64,000 nucleotides of DNA from DZBG01 sp049241565 (GCA_049241565.1 JBMLQL010000050.1:62001-126000); one strand, 5' to 3'. Positions 42,852-52,906 are shown, counted from the stretch's first letter. Translations and numbers: made by a program. Notes: generated from the letters alone by a model not told the origin.

Positions 42852-44591
42852 TTAACCAATAAGAACTTTACCATCTGGATAATCGACTTTATTCGGGAGA
42901 ACAACTTTAGACCCTACCGCTAATACGAGTGTCAACGGCCCCACTCGTCCTATGAACATTAGAACAACAAGCGTAAATTTCCCAAGTGATGAAAGAAAAG
43001 GAGTAATTCCTAAGCTGAGACCGACCGTACCAAATGCAGAAGTGACCTCAAAAAAGATGGCGAGAAAATTTTTATCTGGCTCAACCCGCATCATGATGAG
43101 AACACAAAGACTAACTGTAATTAAAGAAACAATAAAAATAGCAATAGACTTCACGACAATTTGGGCAGGGATTGTTCTCTCAAAAAACTGTACATGCCTT
43201 TTTCCTTGGAGCGTGGCCTTCACTGACTGCAAAAGGATGGCAAAAGTTGTTGTCTTGACCCCACCACCTGTTGATCCAGGAGAAGCTCCGATAAACATCA
43301 GAAGAATCATCATATAGATACAATGTGGATGAAGTGTATTTAAATTAATTGAATTAAAACCTGCCGTTCTGGTTGTGACAGATTGAAAAAAGGAGACTTG
43401 AAACTTTTCCCACATACTCATGTCAGCAAATGAATGAAGGAACTCTCCAAAGAAGAGGTACATTGTCCCTCCCGTAAGAAGAGCAAAGTTTGTTACAATC
43501 ACAATTTTTGTATGGACGGCCAAATCTTGCCATCCACGTTTGCGGATGAAGACAGTTTCTTTAATATCTTGAATCACTGAAAAACCAAGTCCTCCAAAGA
43601 TAATAAGAAAGGCAATTGAGAAATGAATTAGCGGAGTAAATTTAAAATCTTCCAAATTATTATTAAAAAGAGCAAACCCTGCATTACAAAAAGCAGAAAT
43701 TGCATGATAAAACCCATAATATAGGGACTGACCGATCTCTAGTCCCTCTTGGTAAAAACCAATGGTTAAAATAATGGCGCCAATAAATTCAATTAAAAAA
43801 GTAAAACGAACGATATCAATAATGAGATTTAGGAGTTCTTGTGAGCTTGAAGCATCGAGAACATCTTGCATGATGACCTGCTCTCTCATCGCAAGGTTTT
43901 TTCCCATGATAATGGCCAAAGATGAAGACAAGGTCATAATTCCAAGACCTCCGACCTGAACTAGAACGAGAAGGACAAGTTGCCCAAATACACTAAAATC
44001 ATCCACGAGAGAAATAGAGGCTAGTCCAGTTACGCAGGTCGCTGATGTAGACATAAAAAGTGCATCAATAAATGAGATCGATTTCCCCGCAGCCGCAGAA
44101 ACGGGGAGAGCTAAAAGAAGGGCCCCAGTTAAAATAACACCCGCAAATGACAGAAGAACGACTTGAGCGGGATCCAGTTTCAGTCTAAAAAGAAAACTGC
44201 TTCCTATCTCTTCTACCACCGTTTTTTCTACACTCTTTCTTTCATTCAAGGAAATAATGGTTGAAAACAAATGAACGGCAGCAAGCCAGTAAGTGAACTC
44301 GATATCCCCAATAGTAATTACCATTGGAACAAAAATAATCAGTGAAAAAATATATCGTCTAAAAAAATCTTCTATAGAATCACTTTTAATAAAGTGAGAG
44401 ACTAGAGAAATAGCAAGGACGAGAGGGACAATCCATGTGGACCAATTCAAAATTTGGTCTACGGCGATTTGATCTAAGAAAGCGAGAGCCTTCTTGGATC
44501 TGAACAGAGTATAAATAAGGACAAAAAAACCGTTTCCAAAAATTTCTAATAAAAGTGGAAGACGGCCTAGGAATATATTAGTCATTAACAT
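42852..44591 (-). CDS. trkH: K+ uptake channel TrkH/KtrB
   Basis: This 579-aa superfamily of K+ transporters has four pore loops: SATCVTGL, AISAFCNAGF, TRTAGFN and TSAFGTVGLS. The N-terminal part (about 1-140) has extra membrane segments not in the 450-aa KtrB. The order trkH-trkA-HAMP/PAS is an operon. The start may be ATG 44591 or 44585, and no ribosome site is visible. The divergent gene starts only 20 bp away. Confidence 0.92.
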   Translation of the reverse strand: MLMTNIFLGRLPLLLEIFGNGFFVLIYTLFRSKKALAFLDQIAVDQILNWSTWIVPLVLAISLVSHFIKSDSIEDFFRRYIFSLIIFVPMVITIGDIEFTYWLAAVHLFSTIISLNERKSVEKTVVEEIGSSFLFRLKLDPAQVVLLSFAGVILTGALLLALPVSAAAGKSISFIDALFMSTSATCVTGLASISLVDDFSVFGQLVLLVLVQVGGLGIMTLSSSLAIIMGKNLAMREQVIMQDVLDASSSQELLNLIIDIVRFTFLIEFIGAIILTIGFYQEGLEIGQSLYYGFYHAISAFCNAGFALFNNNLEDFKFTPLIHFSIAFLIIFGGLGFSVIQDIKETVFIRKRGWQDLAVHTKIVIVTNFALLTGGTMYLFFGEFLHSFADMSMWEKFQVSFFQSVTTRTAGFNSINLNTLHPHCIYMMILLMFIGASPGSTGGGVKTTTFAILLQSVKATLQGKRHVQFFERTIPAQIVVKSIAIFIVSLITVSLCVLIMMRVEPDKNFLAIFFEVTSAFGTVGLSLGITPFLSSLGKFTLVVLMFIGRVGPLTLVLAVGSKVVLPNKVDYPDGKVLIG

Positions 44592-44611
44592 TTATTTTAC
44601 TGGATTTATTC

Positions 44612-45706
44612 ATGCAGAAGAAGTCATTAATTCCGTTTAAAATTGAAACACTAGACCCATTGGGACAAGGTGTTAGTAAAATATCCGACCAGGTTACTTT
44701 TGTGGCCAAGACTCTCCCTGGAGAAGAGGGAGAAGCGGACCTGGTCAGAAAGAGAAAACAGGTGGGATTTGCTAACCTCATCAAAGTCACAAAACCATCG
44801 GCCATTCGAGAAAAATCTGCCTGCCCTCATTTTTGGCAATGCTCAGGCTGTCATTACTTACACACAAGCTATGAGAACGAGATTCAATTTAAAAAAGAAA
44901 CCATTCAAAAAATTTTTCGAGAATGGCCAGGTTTCCCTTTGGAAATTCATCCCGCACCTCGAAGATTTGATTACCGCAATAGAGTTCAGCTTCACTATGA
45001 TCTTAAATCCGGAAAACTTGGCTTCCACCGCTCTCAAAGCTCCCAAGTGATAGAAGTTCCATCTTGCTTACTTCCCTTGGGCCCGATTCGAGAGTCACTA
45101 AAATTATTATATGAGAATCAGTCCTGGATGAAAGTGGCCAAAGGATTCAAAGAGCCCCAGGGACATGTTGAGCTTTACCTTAAAGGGAATGAGGTCATTC
45201 AGAGCTGGAACAAATCCTATGCCGAAGGTGGTTTCACCCAAGTTTTTAGTGAAATGAATGAAGAACTCAAAAATTGGATTACAAAACAGTTTTCAAATCA
45301 AGATTATAAAATATTGGATCTTTTTGGAGGAAACGGAAACATCTCAACTCCTTTGAGGTTTCTTGAGAGATTGGTGGTTGATTATGACTCAACTGAACCC
45401 TCTCAGGGTTTTCTTTCCCAAAATTTATTTGATGAAAAAGCCGTTTCTCATGTCCAAGAAAAGATCAATTTCGAGCCTAATCTATTGATATTTGACCCTC
45501 CAAGGTCTGGTGTCAAAAATCTTGAGGAATGGGCTCAGGCTTTCCCCGCTCAGACAATTCTTTATGTCAGCTGCGATCCTCACACTCTGGCAAGAGATCT
45601 CAAATCACTTGGCCAAAAATACAAATTGGATAAATTAAGCCTTTTTGACTTTTTTCCTGGCACCTTTCACTTTGAAACAGTGGCAATTCTGAGTCGAGCT
45701 TATTAG
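44612..45706 (+). CDS. Uracil-5 RNA methyltransferase, RlmD-like
   Basis: This 364-aa enzyme of the TrmA/RlmD group has a TRAM-like N-terminus (KIETLDPLGQGVSKI), an Fe-S Cys set CPHFWQCSGC, and the C-terminal SAM domain with ILDLFGGNGNIS, FDPPRSG and ILYVSCDPHTLARDL with the catalytic Cys. The family methylates U747 or U1939 in 23S rRNA or U54 in tRNA. It is about 70 aa shorter than E. coli RlmD (433 aa), so the exact target is open. Only 20 bp separate it from divergent trkH. Confidence 0.88.
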   Translation: MQKKSLIPFKIETLDPLGQGVSKISDQVTFVAKTLPGEEGEADLVRKRKQVGFANLIKVTKPSAIREKSACPHFWQCSGCHYLHTSYENEIQFKKETIQKIFREWPGFPLEIHPAPRRFDYRNRVQLHYDLKSGKLGFHRSQSSQVIEVPSCLLPLGPIRESLKLLYENQSWMKVAKGFKEPQGHVELYLKGNEVIQSWNKSYAEGGFTQVFSEMNEELKNWITKQFSNQDYKILDLFGGNGNISTPLRFLERLVVDYDSTEPSQGFLSQNLFDEKAVSHVQEKINFEPNLLIFDPPRSGVKNLEEWAQAFPAQTILYVSCDPHTLARDLKSLGQKYKLDKLSLFDFFPGTFHFETVAILSRAY

Positions 45707-45740
45707 AATAAATATATCTGGTTTTTTATAGGAGGAGCTT

Positions 45741-46559
45741 ATGCTTCAAAAATTTCTTATACTCAGTCTTTTTTCTTTTTTAGCTGCCTGTGCCAGCAAG
45801 AAAGAAACAGTCATGAATAAGAAGGCTGAGCTTTATTATACTTCGGGGACACAAAGTCTTGTAGATAAACGCTACACCGAAGCTCTTCAGTTTTTAACTA
45901 AGGCCAGAGATATTAGCCCAGAAGATCCTAAAATCCTGAACAATCTAGGTATGGCCTATTATTTAAAAGGCCATCGAGATCTGGCCATCAAGACTATTGA
46001 ACATGCGATTCAACTTGATGAAAAAAATACTGATGCCAAGTCAAATCTTGCGGCTATTGCTCTTAAAGAGAACGACTATGACTATGCAGAAAAACTTTTG
46101 AATCAAGTTCTAAAAGATCTGGTCTACGATAAACAAACGATCACTTATTACAATCTTGGAATTATTGCCCTTAAAAAGAATGAACCTTCTAAGGCGAAAG
46201 AACTCTTTGAGAAATCTATTGCTGAGGATTCGAATTATTGTCCAAGTCATTTTCGCCTAGGTGTTTTTGCTTATCAGAGTAGAAAATTTAAAAAAGCACT
46301 TGAGTCTTTCAAAGATGCTTCAATGGGAGTGTGCTACCAAGACCCAGCTCCTACTTACTATCAGGCCATCACTCTTATTGAGCTTGGAAAATTTGATGAT
46401 GCACGCATTAAGCTAAATGAAGTCGACAATCGCTTTCCAAGATCAGAGTATGCTGCTAAATCAAGAATGAAACTCATGAATATTACAAGTTTAGAAAATA
46501 AATATAATAACCCCACTTTTCAAGCTAACGGCTCTAAGATGGAGTCACCAGAGTTCTAA
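45741..46559 (+). CDS. TPR lipoprotein
   Basis: The 272-aa protein has a lipoprotein signal (FLILSLFSFLAACAS, lipobox LAAC) and then six or so TPR motifs, e.g. ILNNLGMAYYLKGHRDLAIK and TYYNLGIIALKKNEPSKAK. The layout is like PilF/PilW pilotins of type IV pili, though other outer-membrane TPR lipoproteins also fit. AGGAGGAG precedes the ATG. It is 15 nt from the RodZ-like gene. Confidence 0.85.
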   Translation: MLQKFLILSLFSFLAACASKKETVMNKKAELYYTSGTQSLVDKRYTEALQFLTKARDISPEDPKILNNLGMAYYLKGHRDLAIKTIEHAIQLDEKNTDAKSNLAAIALKENDYDYAEKLLNQVLKDLVYDKQTITYYNLGIIALKKNEPSKAKELFEKSIAEDSNYCPSHFRLGVFAYQSRKFKKALESFKDASMGVCYQDPAPTYYQAITLIELGKFDDARIKLNEVDNRFPRSEYAAKSRMKLMNITSLENKYNNPTFQANGSKMESPEF

Positions 46560-46574
46560 AAAAGGACATCGCTC

Positions 46575-47771
46575 ATGATGATCGAACAATCAGATTCTAA
46601 CAGCACTCCTGCAGAAGCCAGCGTCCAACTCCTTGGAGAATTTCTTCGAGAAAAAAGACTCGCCAAGAATTTTACTCTTGAGAAGATTTCTCAAAAGACA
46701 AAAATCAATCTCAATATTCTGAGATCTATTGAGGCCAATGATTATCAGAATCTTCCAAGTGCGGCTTATATTAAAGGGTTTGTCACAAGTTACTCTAAAA
46801 CACTTGGACTAGAGCAGAATGAAGTTCATTCTAAAATGGAATACACGTATTACAGAGTATTAGGAAAAGCTTTTCCTAACTTAAACCATACCACTCATTT
46901 TAAAAACCAAGATGCTACGGGCAGCGCAGAAAAAGAAACTGTTGAATCTCCTCATAAAATTATCGAAAACAGTAAGAACGTCCTTGAAAGTACGAAATCT
47001 TTCTTGCCCATAGCTATATTTGCAGGGGTTGTAGTAGCGATCATTGGAGGCTATCAACTAGTCTCAAGTGTCATTAAAAATGAAATCGAGTCAACCAAGC
47101 AACAAGATCTTGGACCTACCTTTGAGCCAAGCTCAGCTTTACTCAAAGAGAAACCACAAGTCCCTAAAGTTGAAGAATTGAAAACAGAAGCAACAACGGC
47201 GACGACATCAACTGAAGAAACTCCAGTCGCTACCGCGGCGACCACAGAAGAGAAAAAAGAAGGGCTGGTTGAAACAGTCCAAACTCAAGAAAGAAACTTT
47301 CCTAATGTTGAATTTAGAAAAGTAAGATCGCGACTTTTTACTCTTGTTAGTGACGCTGCTGAAAATGGTGATGAAAATCTGCTTCCTGAAACTATAAGAA
47401 AATCAATGAATCCTGAGATGCAAAATATCTATATTAAAGCCGTCGATGGAAATACTTGGCTCAGCTATAAAGTGGATGAGCGCCCAATTGAGAGCGTTAT
47501 TATCGAAAAAGACCGTGATCTTTTTATTCAAGGCTCTGAAATAAGAATTTTTCTAGGAAATGTTCGCGTCACAAAGATTTTCTATAATAATGGACTCATC
47601 GATGCTAACTCAAAATCAGGAGTAAAAAGCCTAATTTTTCCAGAATCAAGTAATGCAAAATACATGCTTCCTCTTTTCCCTAAGGCCAAAGACGATATTC
47701 TTTACACAAACGAAGAGTATATGAAGCGCATGAAACTTGAAGAAGACCAATTAAATAAAAAAGTTGAGTAA
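46575..47771 (+). CDS. RodZ-like protein (HTH, membrane span, DUF4115)
   Basis: The 398-aa protein has an N-terminal helix-turn-helix (about 15-85, LGEFLREKRLAKNFTLEKIS and IKGFVTSYSKTLGL), a membrane span (about 137-157), a Thr/Glu/Ala-rich linker, and a C-terminal DUF4115-like domain (YIKAVDGNTWLSYKVDE, RIFLGNVRV). This is the RodZ architecture, a membrane protein that links MreB with the rod-shape complex. It ends 1 nt before the convergent LptF/G gene. Confidence 0.85.
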   Translation: MMIEQSDSNSTPAEASVQLLGEFLREKRLAKNFTLEKISQKTKINLNILRSIEANDYQNLPSAAYIKGFVTSYSKTLGLEQNEVHSKMEYTYYRVLGKAFPNLNHTTHFKNQDATGSAEKETVESPHKIIENSKNVLESTKSFLPIAIFAGVVVAIIGGYQLVSSVIKNEIESTKQQDLGPTFEPSSALLKEKPQVPKVEELKTEATTATTSTEETPVATAATTEEKKEGLVETVQTQERNFPNVEFRKVRSRLFTLVSDAAENGDENLLPETIRKSMNPEMQNIYIKAVDGNTWLSYKVDERPIESVIIEKDRDLFIQGSEIRIFLGNVRVTKIFYNNGLIDANSKSGVKSLIFPESSNAKYMLPLFPKAKDDILYTNEEYMKRMKLEEDQLNKKVE

Positions 47772-47772
47772 A

Positions 47773-48900
47773 TTAAGACTGCCAATCAAGCTTTCGATAA
47801 AATCTAAATCCTATGCCGGCGACGACTAAACTTGGTAAAAAAACAGCAACCGGCATAGGCACAGTTCCTTTTCTTGCCATACTGACCAATGAGAAAAACA
47901 TGGCATAATAGAGGATGAGTGTCATAAGGCCAATAAAACCTGAATTGGTCCCTTTACCCCTATTACCTTTTATTCCTAAGGCAAATCCTAAAAAACAAAA
48001 AATAAAGCAGATAAGGGCACCATTTTTTCGGTTCCAGAATTCATAACGTGCATTGAAGAGATCTTTTTGATTAAAACTATATTTTTTCTCTGCCTGCTCA
48101 GGTGTCATACTTAGTGCTTTAGAAAGCTCTCCTGAAGAAAGCATCGTTTCTTTTATGCTTACTCGTAGATCTAATTGATTTTGTGAGACTGGGAAGTCAT
48201 ATTGCTTAAAGAGGATTTTTTCAATATCTCCATTACCTTTTTTGCCAATAATATTTCCATCAAAAAGTTTTAAAGTCAGGCGTTCAAGACCACTATTTTC
48301 TTGGCGTTCTGGAATGAGTTCTCCTCTTGCTGCTTGAATAACTCTCTGACCCTTTTCTTCCTTAAAGTGCAAGAAAACTTCCTCTAAGTTACGGCCATAC
48401 TTTGTCGCGCGTGTAGCAAACATTGTCACATTAGGAATCTCGTTAAAAAACTGACCTTCTTTAATCCCAGCGAGCATTCCACTACTAATAAGAAGATTAA
48501 GTTTTCGAGCAAACTCTTTTTGAGAATGAGGAATGATCTCTTGATTAAGATGATAAACAGAAACTGATAAAAGTCCCGATACGAGAAGGAAGGGGGCCAG
48601 GATTTTTCCCTTAGTCATTCCTCCAGCACGCATAGCAATATATTCAGAGTCAGAACAAAACCTACTCAAACAATAAATTGTCGAAAAAAACACTGCGATT
48701 GGCAGAGACATGGGGATAAAAGTTAAACTAATATCTCCTAAAAGACCGAGTACAAAACTCAGCGATATATCGCGAGTGACTAGCATTTCAGTCATTCGGA
48801 AAAGCTGAAACGTTAGCATAAAACAAATAAAGAATACCGTGCTCACAATAAGTGGCATGATAAACTGGCCTGCAAGATAACGCTGTAATAAAAGCCTCAT
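47773..48900 (-). CDS. LptF/LptG-family LPS export permease
   Basis: The 375-aa YjgP/YjgQ permease has three N-terminal spans, a periplasmic jellyroll-like part (about 120-270) and three C-terminal spans. LPIAVFFSTIYCLSRFCSDSE and EYIAMRAGGMTKGKIL are typical. LptF and LptG are too similar to separate by eye; only one is present in this window. Confidence 0.88.
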   Translation of the reverse strand: MRLLLQRYLAGQFIMPLIVSTVFFICFMLTFQLFRMTEMLVTRDISLSFVLGLLGDISLTFIPMSLPIAVFFSTIYCLSRFCSDSEYIAMRAGGMTKGKILAPFLLVSGLLSVSVYHLNQEIIPHSQKEFARKLNLLISSGMLAGIKEGQFFNEIPNVTMFATRATKYGRNLEEVFLHFKEEKGQRVIQAARGELIPERQENSGLERLTLKLFDGNIIGKKGNGDIEKILFKQYDFPVSQNQLDLRVSIKETMLSSGELSKALSMTPEQAEKKYSFNQKDLFNARYEFWNRKNGALICFIFCFLGFALGIKGNRGKGTNSGFIGLMTLILYYAMFFSLVSMARKGTVPMPVAVFLPSLVVAGIGFRFYRKLDWQS

Positions 48901-48980
48901 AGGTAGAAGTTACCTGAAGTTCACGTTTTCAGCAATAAAAGGCAAAATAAGATCGATCTTAAATATGAAAGGAGCTGTTT

Positions 48981-50516
48981 ATGCAATTCAAGTTGGATGC
49001 CTCTGGCGAATTATTCGCGAAGAGTGAAGTTAAAGTTCTCGCTGCCTACCAAATAACATCAGAAAAAAAAGGTAAGACTCCGACAACTGAAACTCACTAT
49101 GATATTAAGCACTGGAAAGACCAAACTCTTAAGGAAGAGTTCACTCATCTTATTGCGGCCAAAAAATATAAAGGCGGAAAGGATGAGTCACTCACTTTCA
49201 CAGGTGCAATGGGGGAAACAGTTCATGTCATCGGTCTTGGCCAGAAAACAAAAGTAAAAGCTGAGGATATTCGTAAATCGGTGGCCCGTGCTTATAAGGC
49301 CATTAAATCAGCGAAGTACGAGACAATTGCTTTTGATATTGATGGGTTTAATGCTCTTCATGATACTGCTCTTACTGCAGGAATCATTGCAGAAGCCGTT
49401 TATCTCTCTGACTATGTTTTTGATAAACACCAAAGTAAAAAATCATCTTTGAAAGTTTTAACAGTGGCCATATCTCAGTTTGACAAAAAGTCTGCTGCAA
49501 AAATCGAGAAGGCCTTGGCTTCAACAAAAAACATCTGTGAATCAATCAATGTGATGAAAGACTATGTTAATGAAGCTCCAAATTTTCTTCATTCAGAAGA
49601 ATACGCCAAAAGAGTTGAAGCTGATGTTAAGGCCAATCTTAAAGGTGTAAAAATTAAGATTCTCAACAAGGCACAAATTCAAAAAGAAAAAATGGGTCTT
49701 TTTCTATCGGTCAATGCGGGTTCAGCTTATGAGCCTCGCCTTGTTCATTTAACTTATGAGCCAACAAAGAAAACAGCTAAAACAAAACATATCGCCCTTG
49801 TAGGTAAGGGTATTACTTTTGATACAGGTGGATATAGTTTAAAACCGGGACCTAACATGGCCGGAATGAAAAATGATATGGGTGGTTCAGCTACTGTCTA
49901 TGGGGCTTTCCGTGCCGCTGTTCTTGAAAAAGCTCCTGTTAAAATTACATGTATCCTTGCAATGACTGATAATGCTGTAAGCTCCTTAGCAACTTTTCCA
50001 GATGCCATTATCACAGGTAGAAATGGGAAGACTGTAGAAATTCTTAATACAGATGCTGAAGGACGCCTCATCCTTGCTGATGCTATCGATTATGCTTGTG
50101 ATCAGAAACCTGATTATATTATCGATGCAGCCACACTCACTGGAGCCGCACTCGTTGCCCTAGGAAATCAAGTTTGTGCTATTTTAGGTAATGATCAAAA
50201 ATGGATCAACCAAGTTCTTGATGCTGCTAAAACTCAAGATGAGTATATGTGGCAACTTCCAATTATTGAGGAATGGCGTATTGATATTAAATCAAAAGTG
50301 GCTGATCTTAAGAATATTGGGACACCAATGAGAGCAGGAACGGCCATTGGTGCTGCTTTCTTAGAAGAGTTCGTGGCCAAAGATGTGAAGTGGGCACATT
50401 TAGATATTGCAGGTGTAGTTGATGCTCAGTCTCACCTTCCTTATTGTTCTGCCCATGGCGCTTCAGGTCTTATCGTTCGTACCCTGACTCACCTTTTGGT
50501 TCATGGACAACACTAA
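48981..50516 (+). CDS. pepA: Leucyl aminopeptidase (M17)
   Basis: This 511-aa two-metal peptidase removes N-terminal residues. It has GKGITFDTGGYSLKP, NDMGGSATV and the signature NTDAEGRLILADAI, with all metal and catalytic residues. The gene is preceded by AAAGGAGC about 6-7 nt before the ATG. It overlaps trmL by 14 nt. Confidence 0.95.
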   Translation: MQFKLDASGELFAKSEVKVLAAYQITSEKKGKTPTTETHYDIKHWKDQTLKEEFTHLIAAKKYKGGKDESLTFTGAMGETVHVIGLGQKTKVKAEDIRKSVARAYKAIKSAKYETIAFDIDGFNALHDTALTAGIIAEAVYLSDYVFDKHQSKKSSLKVLTVAISQFDKKSAAKIEKALASTKNICESINVMKDYVNEAPNFLHSEEYAKRVEADVKANLKGVKIKILNKAQIQKEKMGLFLSVNAGSAYEPRLVHLTYEPTKKTAKTKHIALVGKGITFDTGGYSLKPGPNMAGMKNDMGGSATVYGAFRAAVLEKAPVKITCILAMTDNAVSSLATFPDAIITGRNGKTVEILNTDAEGRLILADAIDYACDQKPDYIIDAATLTGAALVALGNQVCAILGNDQKWINQVLDAAKTQDEYMWQLPIIEEWRIDIKSKVADLKNIGTPMRAGTAIGAAFLEEFVAKDVKWAHLDIAGVVDAQSHLPYCSAHGASGLIVRTLTHLLVHGQH

Positions 50517-50976
50517 TTCAAAATTTAAAATCGTTTTATTGGCGCCTGAGATTCCCGGTAATACCGGGAGTGTCGGGCGCACTTGCGTGGCCCTCGATTT
50601 AGAACTCATTCTTATCAAGCCTTATGGTTTCGATATTGATGAGAAAGCTGTTCGTCGTGCAGGTTTGGATTATTGGAAATACGTCAAACTTAAAGAATTT
50701 GACTCCTGGGAGGATTTTCTTATCCGTGAGAAACCAGAAAGAGAAAAACTCTTTTTTTATGAAAATAATGGAGAAAAGCTCCATTATGAAGCCCCCTACT
50801 CGCAAGGATGTTATTTAATCTTTGGTGGAGAGACAAAAGGGATTCCTTACCAAGTTGAAGATGAATTTCGCTCCCAAATTTATAAGCTCCCCATGTATTC
50901 GGAGCATATCCGATCACTTAATCTTTCTAATGTGGCCACCGCAGTGGCCTATGAGTGTTTAAGACACTTGGTCTAA
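50503..50976 (+). CDS. trmL: tRNA (cytidine/uridine-34-2'-O)-methyltransferase TrmL
   Basis: This 157-aa SPOUT enzyme methylates the 2'-OH of the wobble base of tRNA-Leu. PEIPGNTGSVGRTC, RAGLDYW, IFGGETKGIP and LNLSNVATAVAYE match TrmL. It starts inside the end of pepA. Its stop shares CTAA with the convergent mtgA stop (50973-50976). Confidence 0.94.
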   Translation: MDNTNSKFKIVLLAPEIPGNTGSVGRTCVALDLELILIKPYGFDIDEKAVRRAGLDYWKYVKLKEFDSWEDFLIREKPEREKLFFYENNGEKLHYEAPYSQGCYLIFGGETKGIPYQVEDEFRSQIYKLPMYSEHIRSLNLSNVATAVAYECLRHLV

Positions 50977-51734
50977 CATCGCTCCCATGGAAATTTCGCG
51001 TAAAGCTCTTGGGCGTACTGAGTTGGATTGATAACTCTTCCCATTCTCAATTTTCGTAGAATATTTCTTACTCTTGATTTAGCAAAGGGAGTAAGACATC
51101 TCTTTTTAAATGAAGATGAGTACTTTTTTGGACTTGGTAGGAGCATGGCCAGAAACGCTCCTTCTCGTGGAGTCAGAGCAGAGGGTGATTTTTTAAAATA
51201 GTGTTGAGCAGCAGCTCTGATCCCAAAAATACCTGGCCCGTACTCAATAACATTAAGATAGACCTCAAGAATTTTATCCTTAGTTAAAATCTTTTCTACT
51301 TTCTGGGCCAGAATGATTTCATGAATTTTTCTCGTAATCGTTCGTGAATTTGAAAGATAAACATTTTTTACCATCTGCTGAGTGATCGTAGAAGCCCCTC
51401 GAAACTTTCTCTTTGAGACCATTTGATTAAGAGCAGTTTTCATCTGATCTACATCAATCCCTTCATGATCGTAGAAACTCCAATCCTCAGAGAAAATTAT
51501 CGCCCATTTAGCATACTTGGAAATATTCTTCAGATTTACCCAGCTAGCAGGTCTTTTTTCTAAAATCTCATAATCAGCGCTCAATCCAGTCTGATCTAGA
51601 ATAATATGGGGGTACTCTGAATCTAATCTTGAAACATTTCGGCTGAAATACATATAAAGCGGGCTAAAAATGATAACTAGGCCTATAAAGAGGAGTGTAA
51701 GTTTAATAAATTTTAGCTTCTGAGTTTTTTTCAT
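50973..51734 (-). CDS. mtgA: Monofunctional peptidoglycan glycosyltransferase
   Basis: This 253-aa GT51 glycosyltransferase has one N-terminal membrane span (about 8-28), then FSEDWSFYDHEGID with the catalytic Glu, GASTITQQMVKNVYLS and EYGPGIFGIRAAAQHYF. No transpeptidase domain follows, so it polymerises glycan chains only. The start is set at ATG 51734, as an upstream frame opening (51815) runs into the divergent rlmC gene. Confidence 0.93.
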   Translation of the reverse strand: MKKTQKLKFIKLTLLFIGLVIIFSPLYMYFSRNVSRLDSEYPHIILDQTGLSADYEILEKRPASWVNLKNISKYAKWAIIFSEDWSFYDHEGIDVDQMKTALNQMVSKRKFRGASTITQQMVKNVYLSNSRTITRKIHEIILAQKVEKILTKDKILEVYLNVIEYGPGIFGIRAAAQHYFKKSPSALTPREGAFLAMLLPSPKKYSSSFKKRCLTPFAKSRVRNILRKLRMGRVINPTQYAQELYAKFPWERC

Positions 51735-51769
51735 TTCTAGTAGAATTTTAACATAGCAAGGATTTCTCA

Positions 51770-52906
51770 ATGAGTACTTTTTGTGATTATTATAACAAGG
51801 GTCAATGTCGGTCATGCCAGATCATTGAATTGAGCTATACTGATCAACTTAAGCAAAAAGAACAAGAAGTTCAGTCAGCTTTTCCAAATTTTTCTGCTCT
51901 TTTACCAAGTGTTCAATCAGCACCTCAAAACTTCCGCCACCGGGCCAAGTTTGTTGTGACAGGAAAAAAAGACTCTCCCATTATCGGACTTGCTGGTGAG
52001 GAGGAACTCGACTCTGGCCGAGAACTTCTAGATTGCCCTCTTCATCATCCTTCAATTAATAAACTGACCCATATGCTTCCGGATTTTATTAAAACGGCGG
52101 GGCTGACTCCTTACAATATTAAAGATCGAAGCGGAGAACTTAAGGGAATAATTATTTTCTCCAATTACTCCGCAACACAAATGTATCTCAAATTTATTCT
52201 GCGCTCTAAAGAATCTCTTGATCGGATTAAAAAGCATCAGACGAGACTTCTTCTTATTATGCCAGAGCTCAAATTGATCAGTGCCAATATCCAGCCTATT
52301 CCCCATGCTATCCTCGAGGGAGAAGAAGAAATTGTTCTTACAACGGATCAATATATTTGGCACAATTTCAAATCCACACGAATGCTAGTGGGAACAAATG
52401 GTTTTATTCAAACAAATCCCGTTGTCGCAGAGGTCCTTTATTCTAGAGCAGCTGAATGGATTCAGGAGTTCAATCATCAGAAGATGGTGGAACTCTATTG
52501 TGGTTATGGGGCCTTTAGCTTCTTTGCTCAGAAATATTTGAAACAATCAGTCGGCATTGAAATCAATGCCTCGTCCATTGAAGTGGCCAATCTCACAAAA
52601 CAAAAGCTCGCTCTTACAAATATGACCTTCATTCAAGGCCCAGCTGATGGAGTTCAAAGTATCCTTGAGCAAGAGTCGCCAGACCTTATTCTTGTGAATC
52701 CACCGAGACGAGGGCTGGCGAGTGCCACAGATCTTATTAAGAACTCATCTTGCAGAGGACTAATCTATTCAAGTTGCTCACTTGAAACACTGAAGAAAGA
52801 TATTGAGAATTTAAAAGGATCTTTTGAATTAAAAAAAGTTCAAGTGTTTGATATGTTTCCACACACCAAACACTTTGAGGTCTTAACTTATCTCGAGCGT
52901 TTATAG
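51770..52906 (+). CDS. rlmC: Uracil-5 RNA methyltransferase, RlmC-like
   Basis: The 378-aa protein opens with FCDYYNKGQCRSCQIIE, close to the N-terminus of RlmC, which methylates U747 of 23S rRNA. Fe-S cysteines, VELYCGYGAFSFF, LVNPPRRGL and LIYSSCSLETLKKDI complete the TrmA/RlmC pattern. It overlaps the convergent YejM-like gene by 19 nt. It is a second, distinct family member beside 44612-45706. Confidence 0.9.
   Translation: MSTFCDYYNKGQCRSCQIIELSYTDQLKQKEQEVQSAFPNFSALLPSVQSAPQNFRHRAKFVVTGKKDSPIIGLAGEEELDSGRELLDCPLHHPSINKLTHMLPDFIKTAGLTPYNIKDRSGELKGIIIFSNYSATQMYLKFILRSKESLDRIKKHQTRLLLIMPELKLISANIQPIPHAILEGEEEIVLTTDQYIWHNFKSTRMLVGTNGFIQTNPVVAEVLYSRAAEWIQEFNHQKMVELYCGYGAFSFFAQKYLKQSVGIEINASSIEVANLTKQKLALTNMTFIQGPADGVQSILEQESPDLILVNPPRRGLASATDLIKNSSCRGLIYSSCSLETLKKDIENLKGSFELKKVQVFDMFPHTKHFEVLTYLERL

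Noticed and set aside
45656..45672. CCTGGCACCTTT, similar to REP-like arms
   Set aside because: It encodes the conserved FFPGTFHFET stretch of the RNA methyltransferase, so protein constraint explains it and no hairpin partner is present.
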